DNA of 64,000 nucleotides from Spisula solida (taxonomy: Eukaryota > Mollusca > Bivalvia > Venerida > Mactridae), in NCBI GenBank assembly GCA_947247005.1, contig OX365952.1:43876722-43940721 (forward strand), written 5' to 3'. The position numbers and the translations under genes are program-made. The notes beneath the pieces are model-generated. The model saw only the letters and a list, made by a program, of their open reading frames with translations. It searched no databases and was not told the origin of the DNA. Below, one piece after another: positions 1 to 12,400 of the stretch. Position 1 is the stretch's first letter; each line of letters begins with the position of its first letter.

Positions 1-417
1 ATCCAGATGTTTGACGAACGGACGGACTGACGGACGGAGGGCAAACCTATAGTCCCCTCCGGTCAAAAACCGGTAGGGGACTAACAAGTGGCACTGTCAT
101 ATATAATGTTTAGATTTATGCATGGCATTATACACACTAAACTATGCTAGTTGTATTGCAATAAGTATTTTATTTTGTTAAATAAGAATCAAAACATTAC
201 ACATACTTTTGTAATTAGGAACAGAATTATTAATATGCAAATGTTTGTGTCAAAAGTTCACAATGCTCCCCCCTAAAATGTATTCTAAATAATATGAACT
301 ATGGAATTGTACGATAGGTAAATCGTTAAAATGACACAAAATAAATGTGGGACATATGGTATGTCACTATATATGACTCAGTATTGAACGCCTTTTATTT
401 ATATAGCATGCCCTTAC
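1..417. repeat. Gene A intron with repeat end and hairpin
   Basis: Bases 1-45 carry 'gacggacggactgacggac', the degenerate 4-bp tract typical of the R2 type repeats. Bases 51-82 form a hairpin (AGTCCCCTCCGGT / ACCGGTAGGGGACT, one T unpaired). No exon in 1-417. Confidence 0.5.
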
Positions 418-3400
418 TGCTTGCTGTACCGTCTCTCTGCACATCACATTCTACACCGATCGTCCAGTTGTAATGGCGGATAATATATGCGTACACTGGA
501 TCATGTTCAGCATATATCAACTCGTTGTTATAGACATGCACACCATTCAATACCTGCAATATAAAAACTTATGTTTTAAAACAATAGAATACAAATGAAA
601 GCAATGACAACGCACATACGATCGTCGCTATGTTAGCGATTTGGTGTTTTAATTTAAACTAGTTTAAATGTTTTCTTGGATTGGTTATTCCTCTGACTGT
701 ATTGGAATTAAATAATTAGATAAAGTGGCTCTTCCTTCCTACAATGCCTCAAATCTCGTATTTTGCGTTCGTATTTGAATTTGACTCCCACAATTGTTCG
801 TTTTTTTGGACGTCAAATCGTTTAATGTTCATTTGATGGTTAAGTTCATCTTTGAAATAAGAAAAAACGTAAAACCCTCTAAGGATACTGGTGATTTAAC
901 AGTGAGTATCGACGTACCATTTCACTGGTAAGACATTCAGTAAGCTCTTGATTAAATATCAACAAGTTGTTCCTCTCCTGACCAGCACACTTGTTCTCAC
1001 CCAAATATATGTCCGAACCTTTCGCTGAAGGATAATCTTGGCGCAGTTGATTTAAGTCAATAGTGACATCCCACGTGTATTTATTACAATCTACCCAAAT
1101 CGAAGAATATAATCTGTCAACTGGAAATAAATTAAATGTATATTTTTACCAGACTTGAAACGTTCCTATTGACACTATAGATCTCATACGATAAAAGGCG
1201 AAATATTTAGGTATATTCCACAAAGGTGGATAAATCGGATGTGCACGATTTATCAGCGATGATTTAAGTACAAAACTGACCAGATCAGTTAACTTTTAAA
1301 TAAGTAGTTTGTATAACCAATATTGCAACAGTTGACCAAAGCGAGTCATGTCTGTAAATATCGCATGAACCTGGGCGCACTATAATATATAACTGAATCG
1401 TTATTTACCCTTTTGGTGAAGAATACAATATAGCATTGTATTAGTGTAAATGTATGCCCTCTTAAAGGGTAAACAACGATCTTTGTGGCGCAGTATGTGT
1501 AATAAATATGACAGGTGCCCCACTTGCTCACAACCAATATGTTCATGCTAACACGATGTAATTGAAATGTCTCTATTCGATACGGTATAGTAATGTGACA
1601 AGTAACATATACGATCACTGTTTATAGTCTTTGCAATTCGGTAAGAAAAAAGTTTGCTACAAGTACATTCATTTTGTAAGAGCATCGTTCTTCGCTTTTT
1701 GAAGAATAATCTTATTGATGTTGTTTACAATTCCTTTCTGTATTCAGTACTGTACTATACTCAAATTATAATGTATATGGCAACATTAATGGTAGACATC
1801 AACATTCACTTTTAGTTTGTAATCTATTTCGCAGTAAGGTTCGTGAGACACAAGAACAATGAGTGTATGTTGCCATCTAATCAATCTCTGAGTTTAACAC
1901 TCAATGCGTGACGTGATCACATCCTGGTTAAATTCATGACAGAGAGCGTGGACACATGGTTGCTGTAAACTAGCGTTGAAACGATAATGCTACAATCGAA
2001 TATTACTGAATTATGACAAAACAAACATGGGATTACCAACCTGAAGCTGTATGTGAGTGTTGCCATGGATACGACGTGGTGTAATATCCGGTCGTCAGCC
2101 GCCATGGATAATATGAACTCGTACGATAAGGTGAATTGGTGATGGGCGTTTGTGTCGGGTATCTCCAATCTACAACAAGAGATGGTTGTAAAATACGTCC
2201 CCATAGCAGCCCAAAAGTCACAAATGGTAAAGGTCACAGTGACCTTGAACTCTGAGCTCCTAACTTTAACATCAATAGGGGACATCCATCTACTGTTGAT
2301 GAACAGCCTCCGTGTAAAGTTTGAAGATCCTAGGGTACAGCGTTCTTGAGTTATTGAACGAGGACCATTTGGTCTACCGCCCGACCTACCAACAGACTGA
2401 CTAACAGTCCGACCGACTGACATGGGCAAAGCAATATACCACTCATCAAAGGCGGAGGGCATACAAATTCCAGAAATAGAAGTGAATCTTACTACATAAA
2501 ATGAAACACAAAGATGACCCATATAGCCATTGTGTCACAAGTAAAAATTCGCGCTTGACTTTTAATTCATCTGCAGCGTATAAATTCCCTAGACGTTGGT
2601 GTACAACGTAATAGTGTGACAGGGTTATTAAAACATTTGTGAAAATGTTAAGTGGCACAGACTGCTTAAGAAAAGTTCTGTTTTTAATAACCGTAGCTCC
2701 GTTATTTCTTATCTAGGTGCAACATGCGCTTTTATTATACATATATATTTCTTATTCTGAGACATTGCTCATGACAAACGAACGGACAGACGCATATGAG
2801 TAGACACATGTGATTTTTTGCAAGAACAGTAGGATTCATTTTGTTTTGAATTACTACTTTTCTTGCAAAAAATCACGACAGTATTTAAAATGAAATGGCA
2901 ATTTGTATTTACATTTCTTAGAAACATATAGAAATGAAAATCGGACAGGAAGGGCAGCATTCACAGACACAGCCGAGCATGAAAGGGGCACCCACAAGGA
3001 ACACTCCCAGACCACAATCACATGCTTTACAATGACAAACCTGACGTTGTCTGGAAGCGTTGCCAATCTGTCGTGGTGTAATATTTCAGTGCGGTAGTCA
3101 TCCACCATGGATACGTTGTCCCTTTACGATACGGTGTATTGGTGTATTGGATGGTTTGGGTCGGGTATCGGTTATCTATAAAAATAAAATACTTTTAATA
3201 TTATACTTGTATTGCTTTTCATCACGTTTGAGATTGGAAGGAAATCCTCTTATGAATAATGTAAATGCAACACCATGAGCAAAACACAGCGTACATACCT
3301 GCCTAAACTTTTCTATCCGGTAGACGTAATTGTAGAAAATAAGATGATGAAAAATCTGACAGAGAAGGCAAAACTCAACAGAAACAGCCGAGCACGAAAG

Positions 3401-6400
3401 GCACAACAAGGAACACACACAAAATAAGTATGAGTTTCAATACAAATGTGTAGTGAGTTAATACTGTTCATGTACGCTTTTTATAACTTAACACTTTTAT
3501 AATATATGGCTAAATATACCAACGCATATCACATATTTGGTGTCTTTGTTTTCGTTGTAACACACTGTTTTATGCTTTACAGCGCCGTGCATTAAATAAT
3601 GCAACTATCTCAAATAACTAATATAGCCAAAAACATTCAATCTCATCCCAAAATGGTATTCCCTGGTCAAATTACGCACAATTTCAGTCTTTACAACTAT
3701 CGCATATTTCTTGTTATGTAAACCACATGGTAATGGAATATCAATTTTGTAAAATCTCGACAATAGTTAAGACGTTCTGTTTAGCCAACATTCAAATCAT
3801 GAGATGTCATAATTAACCAAATAATATGGTTATATAAGTTCAAAACGTAGCAGTTTGCACAAAATACAATTGACACAATTTCAACAATAGTTACAATATT
3901 GTTCGTATTCATATTTCAGAGAAAACTTTAAAAAAAACTACCAGACGTTTTCTGGAAGTATTGCCATGGTGTCGTGGTGTAATGCCTCAGTGCGGTAGTC
4001 AGCCACCATGGATAAGTTGTCCCTTTACGATACGGTGTGTTGGTGTATTGGACGGTTTGTGTTGGGTATCGATTATCTATAAAAAATATGAAATATAAAA
4101 CAAAAACTGTATAATTATATTGCATTTTATCACGTTTGAGATTAGACGGAAATCCCATAGTGATGCGTATGCAATACCTAGTACACAAAACAATCTATAT
4201 GGCATTGTTTTAGAAAAAAAACCAGTTCTTAGAAATACTTTAGTAAGCCAGAGTTTCAATAGAAAGGAGAATAACGTTAAGTAAATGACACAGCAAGGTT
4301 CGTTTTAGCTTGTCCAAACTCGTTTCTAAAACAACGTTGTCATAATTCCCGGTATGCGCACATGTACCGCGATATATTTGAATACCACAGACGCAATACT
4401 TCAGGCAAATTCAATTTATTGACAATACTTCAAGAGCAAAATACACAACCATCAATATTGTTTCCAATTTTTAGAAAAATAGGAAGACATTCTGGTTTGC
4501 TACCATTCCCAATATATGTCGTATCTAACTAAATCTATTGTAAATTTGGAAATAGACCGGTGAGCATTATAATGATCAAACTAAACGACATTGGTCTCAT
4601 GTCCACATTGTTTTGACATTGATATTTATAAAAGTATGTAAATAGAAAACTCAAATAAAATGACCAACCTGGCGTTGTCTGGAAGTATTGCCATGGTGTC
4701 GTAGTGTAGTATTTCAGTGCGGTAGTCAGCCACCATGGATACGTTGTCCCTGTACGATACGGTGTGTTGGTGTATTGGACGGTTTGAGTTGGGTATCGAT
4801 TATCTATAAAAATATGAAATATAAAACACAAACTGTATAATTGTATTGCATTATTATCACGTTTGAGATTAGACGGAAATCCCATAGTGATGCGTATGCA
4901 ATACCTTGAACACAAAACAATCTATATGACATTTGTATAGAAAAAACCAGTTCTTAGAAATACTTTAGTAAGCCAAAGTGTCAAACGTTAATTAAAGGAC
5001 ACAGCAAGGTTCGTTTTAGCTTTTCCAAACTAGTTTCTAAAATAACTCTGTCATAATTCCCGTTATGCGCACATGTACCGCGATATATTTGAATACATGT
5101 ACCACAGACGCAATACTTCATACGCAAAATCAATTTATTGACAATACTTCAGGAGCAAAATACACAATAATCAATATTGTTTCCAATTTTAAGAAAAATA
5201 GGAAGACATTATGGTTTGCTACCATTCCCAATATATGTCGTATCTAACTAAATCTATTGTAAATTTAGAAATAGACCGGTGTGCAATATAATGATCAAAC
5301 TAAACGACATTGGTCTCATGTCCACATTGTTTTGACATTGATATTTATAAAAGTATGTAAATAGAAAACTCAAATAAAATGACCAACCTGGCGTTGTCTG
5401 GAAGTATTGCCATGGTGTCGTAGTGTAATATTTCAGTGCGGTAGTCATCCACCATGGATACGTTGTCCCTGTACGATACGGTGTGTTGGTGTATTGGACG
5501 GTTTGTGTCGGGTATCGATTATCTATAAAAATATGAAATATAAAACACAAACTATAATTGTATTGCATTATTATCACGTTTGAGATTAGACGGAAATCCC
5601 ATAGTGATGCGTATGCAATACCTAGTACACAAAACAATCTATATGACATTTGTATAGAAAAAACCAGTTCTTAGAAATACTTTAGTAAGCCAAAGTGTCA
5701 ATAGAAAAGAGAATAACGTTAATTAAAGGATACAGCAAGGTTCGTTTTAGCTTTTCCAAACTAGTTTCTAAAATAACTCTGTCATAATTCCCGTTATGCG
5801 CACATGTACCGCGATATATTTGAATACATGTACCACAGACGCAATACTTCATACGCAAAATCAATTTATTGACAATACTTCAGGAGCAAAATACACAATA
5901 ATCAATATTGTTTCCAATTTTAAGAAAAATAGGAAGACATTATGGTTTGCTACCATTCCCAATATATGTCGTATCTAACTAAATCTATTGTAAATTTAGA
6001 AATAGACCGGTGTGCAATATAATGATCAAACTAAACGACATTGGTCTCATGTCCACATTGTTTTGACATTGATATTTATAAAAGTATGTAAATAGAAAAC
6101 TCAAATAAAATGACCAACATGGCGTTGTCTGGAAGTATTGCCATGGTGTCGTAGTGTAATATTTCAGTGCGGTAGTCATCCACCATGGATACGTTGTCCC
6201 TGTACGATACGGTGTATTGGTGTATTGGACGGTTTGGGTCGGGTATCGATTATCTATAAAAAATAAAATACATTAAATATTATACTGCATATATATATTG
6301 CATTTTATCAAACTTTAGATTGGAAGGACAACTTATCTTGATGTGAATACAATACCATGACCTAAACACATCGTACATGCACGGCTGTATTTTCCTTTGT

Positions 6401-9400
6401 TCTGGAAGACCTGCTCATAGAAAATAAGATGATGAAACATTGGACAGAGAAGGCAACACTTAACAGAAACAGCCGAACACGAAAGGCACAACAAGAAAAG
6501 CACACAAACTAAGCTTGAGTTTCAAAACAAAATTGTATTGAGTTAATAATGTTCCTTTAAGATTTTTTAACGGAATACTTTTATAATATAACGCTAATAT
6601 ACCAATGCATATTTCAGTATCCTTATTTTTGTTGCAACACACTGTTTTATGTTTTCTAGGGCCGTGCATTAAATGATTCAAATAACAAATAAAGCCAATA
6701 CATTTAATCCCATCTACAAATGGTATTCCCTGGTCAAATTATGCACAATGTCAGTCTTTATAACTATGGCGTATTTCTCGTTATTTACACCAGGTGATAA
6801 TGTAATAGTACAATGTTGTTAAATCTAGGAAACAGAAAAGAAGTTCTGTTCGGCCAACCTACCTAACATGACACGTCGTATTTAACCAAACGATTTGTTA
6901 ATTTCAAAGCTAGTAGTTTGCCCAAAACAACATTCACACATTGTCAACATAGTTGCAATATTATTCGTATTTATATTTCTAAAAATACTAATAATACTAC
7001 CTGACGTTGTCTGGAAGCGTTGCCATGGTGTCGTGGTGTAATATTTCAGTGCTGTAGTCATCCACCATGGATACGTTGTCCCTGTGCGATACGGTGTATT
7101 GGTGTATTGGACGGTTTGAGTCAGGTATCGGTTATCTATAACAAATGTATTTAAAAAAAACAATTGATATTATACGTGCATTGCAAATCATCACGTTTGA
7201 GATTAGAAGGAAACCAGCTTTGAAGTGAATGCAATATCATGTACACAAAACAGCATACATGTAGATGTATGACAGGCTACATTTTCATTTTCTTTCAGGT
7301 AGACCTGCTCGTAGAAATACGATTATAAAAATTCGGACGAAGAATATAGCACTCAACAGAAACTGCCATGTACGAAAGGCCCAAAAAGGAACACACAAAC
7401 ATAAGCCTGAGTTTCAATGCAAAAGTGTTTTGCGCTGCAAATGTTCGTTTTCGCTGCTCAAATGAACTCTTTAATAACATTAGGCTTATGTACACCTGTA
7501 CCAATGCATATCACATATTTCAGGGTCTTTATTTTCGCTGTAACACACTGGTTAATGATTTCCAGAGATGTGTATCAATAGATGCAGACATCTAAAATAA
7601 CGACTATAGCCAAATACATTTAATCCCAACCGCAAATGATATTCCCTGGTCAAATTATGCACAATTTCAGTCTTGATAGCTATGGCATGCATTTCGTTAT
7701 GCGAACCTCGTGATAATGGAATATCACACTGTTTTAAAATCTCGGAAACAGAAGTTTTGTTTAGCCAACTCCCCTACCCTGAGGGGTCGTATTTAAACAT
7801 TGAAAATCCTATTTAGAATGGCTATGTTCGCCCTTAAAACATAAACAAATCATGTACAATATTCAGAAAAATGACAACAGTCTAAACAAAAGTGTTACGT
7901 ATTTTCAAATGACCCTCCTAGAAGTAAAATTTATATCTAGGTTATACAGGGTGATCCAAAAAAAATGTCTCCCAAACAGTGGTTAATAACTTGGCAAAAT
8001 TTTGGTAGTATAGTATTTGTGTTGGTCTTGACAGTAATAATATGGAATAAAGTTTTTGTTGATATAAAGATATATATATAATGTCAAAGGAAACATGGTA
8101 ACGCCCTCATCCATGCAATCATATTCTAAGAGTTCTAAAATAGCTGATAACGCAGAAATTGCAATTATGTACTATAAAGTAGGCAACTAGCCTGCATTTG
8201 AAAGAAGAAAACTTATAATTCTGAATCCAAAGTCTCCAGTATCATATAAAAAGCAAATTAGAAGACTCGTGTCAAAATTGGAGACACAACGGACTGTGAG
8301 GAACATGAGGATTTGAAGGATTGGAAGACGTCGTAGTGGGCGTATGGATGAGAATGTTGAGCATATTCATCATGTTGTAGAGGAAACCCCAATGCTAAGT
8401 TAGAGGTGTTATGAAGGATATATCTAACACTGCATCAGATCTAATATTTTGAATTGAAAAGATGACTGGTGCAAAGATGGTTTCACACACGGTGAATATT
8501 GTGCTGGACAATTTTAGACAGACATTAGATTTTGGTGATCGGTGATTGCTCTTAAAACAACACATGCATGGCATCAACATGAAATTAAATATTTTAAACA
8601 GGAAATCTTTTATTATTAAATTAAAAATTCGAAACAGGAAATCTTTTATTATGTATTGTTTGTGGGACATGTTTTTTTGGATCACCCTGTATACTAATAA
8701 TTATTATGTTTTTGTATTTTTAACTATGAGCTTATCCGATTAATATGTATATTACAGTTATAAAAGATACTAAACGTGAAATAATGCCTGAATTCCAGAA
8801 TACGTTTCCATTATTCAAAGTTCAATACATACATGCCCAACTCGTTGCACATGTCGACAATCAAACATAATTATGTTGACATATTCAAATCCAACATTAC
8901 TGACTAATTTCCCAATCCGTCGACATTTATGATAAAAATGTTATCAAATGTTGTGCAACTTTTTATCATTAATGTCGACGGATAGGGACATTACAGAAAT
9001 AATAATTGAAAAGTTTGTAAGTGTCAAAGTGTGTCATACGTGAGTATATATAATCTCATTTGACTTTCATTTGGCGACTTCTCTTCACTAGATTTGAAAT
9101 TACCTGTACATTGTCCTGGTCGTAACTTCGTATCATCAATAGCTATATCACCGCGGTAACTACTCCCACGAATACCGTCAATTAAAATCTGCAATACAAG
9201 TAAGAATAGGAACGAACATGTCCATATGTTTTCACGACAAACATAGTTATATCTGTACAAATGGTTCTCATTTACATTTGTCTAGGGCTGCAACTCGCAG
9301 TCATTCAGGAGAGAGCGTTGTTGGCTCCAGCATGATCGTCAGTGACAGTTTAGGGGTATTCCATTTACAGTAATTTGTAAACCTTTAAGACGTTTTTGAC

Positions 9401-12400
9401 AGATGAAACTAGGACTTGCAGCGGTTTAGTTTAATTTTCTCGTTCCGTTTGTGTTCGGATTTGTGCTTGTGGTCTGTGTAATGTCTGTTTAAGTTGAGTG
9501 CTGCCTTCACTGTTCGACTTAATATTTTCTTTTTGTGCTGGGCTGTTTTTTGTGAAATGTTTCCATCCCTGTCGGATATTTATTATCTTTTTTTATACGA
9601 ACAGAAGTTCATAATATGCCAACAACATAACGAAGAATAGATTCATTATCTTCTAGCCTGACAATACCCTTACGGGTTTAAAGAATTTGCTATAGATCGA
9701 CTTATCAAGTTATAATTGTCGATTACATGATGCGCAGCAACTAGTTAGTACACGTTTTGAAACCTCCCTGAATTTTATGCAAAATACTTGGTGTTTACTA
9801 AAGACCATGTCTTGTCCTTGCTTCTAAAGAAACGTTGAAATTACCATTGTGAAAATGTTATTGTATAATAAAGGTTAACGGCAAAGCATTTTAATTGTTT
9901 TTACATATCCTTTGATAGTCACCTGTGTAGGACGACCAGCGCCTTGTATTGTAACATTGCCGTACAACCAATGGCTACCTCGTGCACCAGTCTTTGTCCA
10001 AATAAAGGTCGTCGTATTTTCTGATCGTTCGTAAAAACTAAGGCGTCCTATACCTGATCCCAACATATGGTACCAGAATGAAAAACATAATGATTCGCCT
10101 ACAGGAACAGTCATTAATGGACCGACCAGCCTAGCTTTATCAAAGGGTTTCCGTGGAGCCGATGGTTCAATGTACATGTAGCAATCTGAAATAAGAAGAA
10201 CAAGAAGATTCGAAACTAATCAAGATAAACCTGGAGAATAGTAATAACATTCCAGTGACAAACGATGTAATAACTCGAGTTATTAATTTGTACACAATCA
10301 AGAATGAAGAACGCCCCAACTGATAAATTACTACCAGGGCGAATTTATTTGATTTAAATTGATGTTTTTCTCGTGCGTTTGTGGTATTCGTCATTGTGGC
10401 TGTGCTTGTAGTCGGTGAATTTTTGTTTTTTATCCGATACACACGCATCATTCCTAGATTTTGCTGGATCTTACAATTGAAGCAGGCCATATTGTTGGTA
10501 AAATTTACGACAAAAGGGATTATTTCAACTTCGGTACTGCAAATGACCAGATTAGATTGAGATGTTCCACGGTCAACTTCATACATGGTGTTTACGCTTC
10601 TCAATGAATCCGTTTAAATGAAATACTTGAAATCTTTGTATTACTAATAAGTTACTGCAAAAAGGCTATCACATCCGTAAAACGATTGCAAAATTTTATA
10701 GGCGTAATACTGATCTCTTATTAAATAATAATGATATTAACTTATAGGCACTTCTGCGACAAGATCCGTCTCAGTCTGAATGTTATGGCGATGTGCTTTA
10801 CAAACTTCGAAATGATATGTTTATTAAGATTGTAAAACGTTTTCTGAGTGGAGGATATGATCCCTTAATTTTGCAAAGGACTGCTTGCTTAGTAGTGGGT
10901 CGATATACGGCTCGCCATAATGCTTCCTATTACATTGTGCGATGACCGGGCATAATGCAGACTCTATTATTTGTCTAAACTCAAGCCTTTTTTGGCCGCC
11001 TGATATTGATGCTTGTCTGTTAGATAGTACCAAGGCGAAACCCTTAGTCAATCTTCCTATATGTATGTATTGTACACTTAATAGTAAAAATAGAAAATTA
11101 ACAAAATATTTGACCAATTGTCCTTGTGGTGTGAGTTGTCCGTGTGTTGTTTTCTTGTCGCCAGACTCTTGCTCCGGTTTCGTTTGACTGACTGGGGCGG
11201 CATACTTTCGGGGTACAATGTCGTGTTTTTGAAGTTGCTAGTTTTTTTGCGTTAGGCATTGTCTGTGCTTTTTTGTTACGAAGTGGTGTCCTCGAGCTGG
11301 TTTTTAGCTCAACTGAGCACTAAGTGCTCAAGATGAGCTTTTGTTATCGCCCTTTTGTCCGTCGTGTGCGTCGTCCGCAATGGGACTGTTAACACTCTAA
11401 ATATCACAATTTTCACTGAATCTTTTTAAAACTTGGTCATAATGTTTGCCTCAATGAAATATAGGCCTAGTTTGAAACTAGATTATCTGGGGTCAAAATC
11501 AGGGCCACAAGGTCACGTAAAAACCTTGTTAACACTCACAGTTTTCACTTACTCTTTATGAAACTTGAGCACAAAGTTTGTCCTCATATAGTCTAGGTCG
11601 AGCGGGGTCAAAAGCCATGTCACTAGGTCACATCAAAGAAAAACCTTGTTTTAACTTTAAAGGTCACTTTTTTATCTAATACATGTATTTATGAAACCTG
11701 ACCACAATATGTGTCTCTATAAAATATAGGTCAAGTTCTCAACCGGGTCATCTTGGTTAAGAACTAGGTAACCAGGTCACGTCGAAGAAAAATCCTGTTA
11801 ACACTATCAAGGTCACATTGCTAGCCTTGTCTGAATGAAACCTGGTCATAATGTGCGTCTCTGGGAAATATAGATCACGTTCCCAACTGGGTCGTCTTGG
11901 GTAAAAAACTAGGTTACCAGGCTATATCAAGAAAAACCTATCTGGGGTCAAATATATATCATACTGATTCTACCTTAACAGCAGGTTTTCAGGTGAGCGC
12001 TTGATTATGTTATGTTTGGCGTGGTATACATCTTTTTAGGATACGTCGTGAATTGTCTGTGCCTTTTTGTTTAAATCTGTCCTTTCATGTCCTGTCGTCC
12101 GTAGTTTTCGTTTAAATTATTACAATATGGGGTTGGATTTAGTTTTAGCTCCAGTTCCGTTTATGGTTGAGTTTTTCCATCTATAATAATCAACAATATG
12201 TCATAATTTCTCAGTAGTAGTCATTTTCTAAGGGGCCAATTCTATAGAGTGAGGGATTTTAGCTCACCTTAGCACAAAGTGCTCAGTATAAGCGTCATCC
12301 GTCGTCCGTCCGTCGTCAGCAATTCATTCAAACAAAATTTATATCCTCCTTTCCTGTTTGGCCAATTATGATGAAACTTTACTAGAATGGTACCCGTGCT

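Larger units (their letters stand above)
3890..6260 (-). repeat. Tandem array of ~720-730-bp units, one linker exon each
   Basis: Exon starts at 3942, 4669, 5388 and 6119 are 727, 719 and 731 bp apart, with strongly conserved intron sequence between them. The units at 3041 and 7001 are older and spaced about 0.9 kb. This is unequal-exchange style amplification of a symmetric exon. Confidence 0.85.

Noticed and set aside
1917..2522. A 201-codon minus-strand open frame
   Set aside because: It runs across the R2 repeat in another frame; the genuine coding piece here is the 129-nt linker exon.
5065..5978. Two identical 60-codon plus-strand frames (5065-5247, 5796-5978)
   Set aside because: They lie in intron sequence of the duplicated units and are identical only because the units are recent copies.
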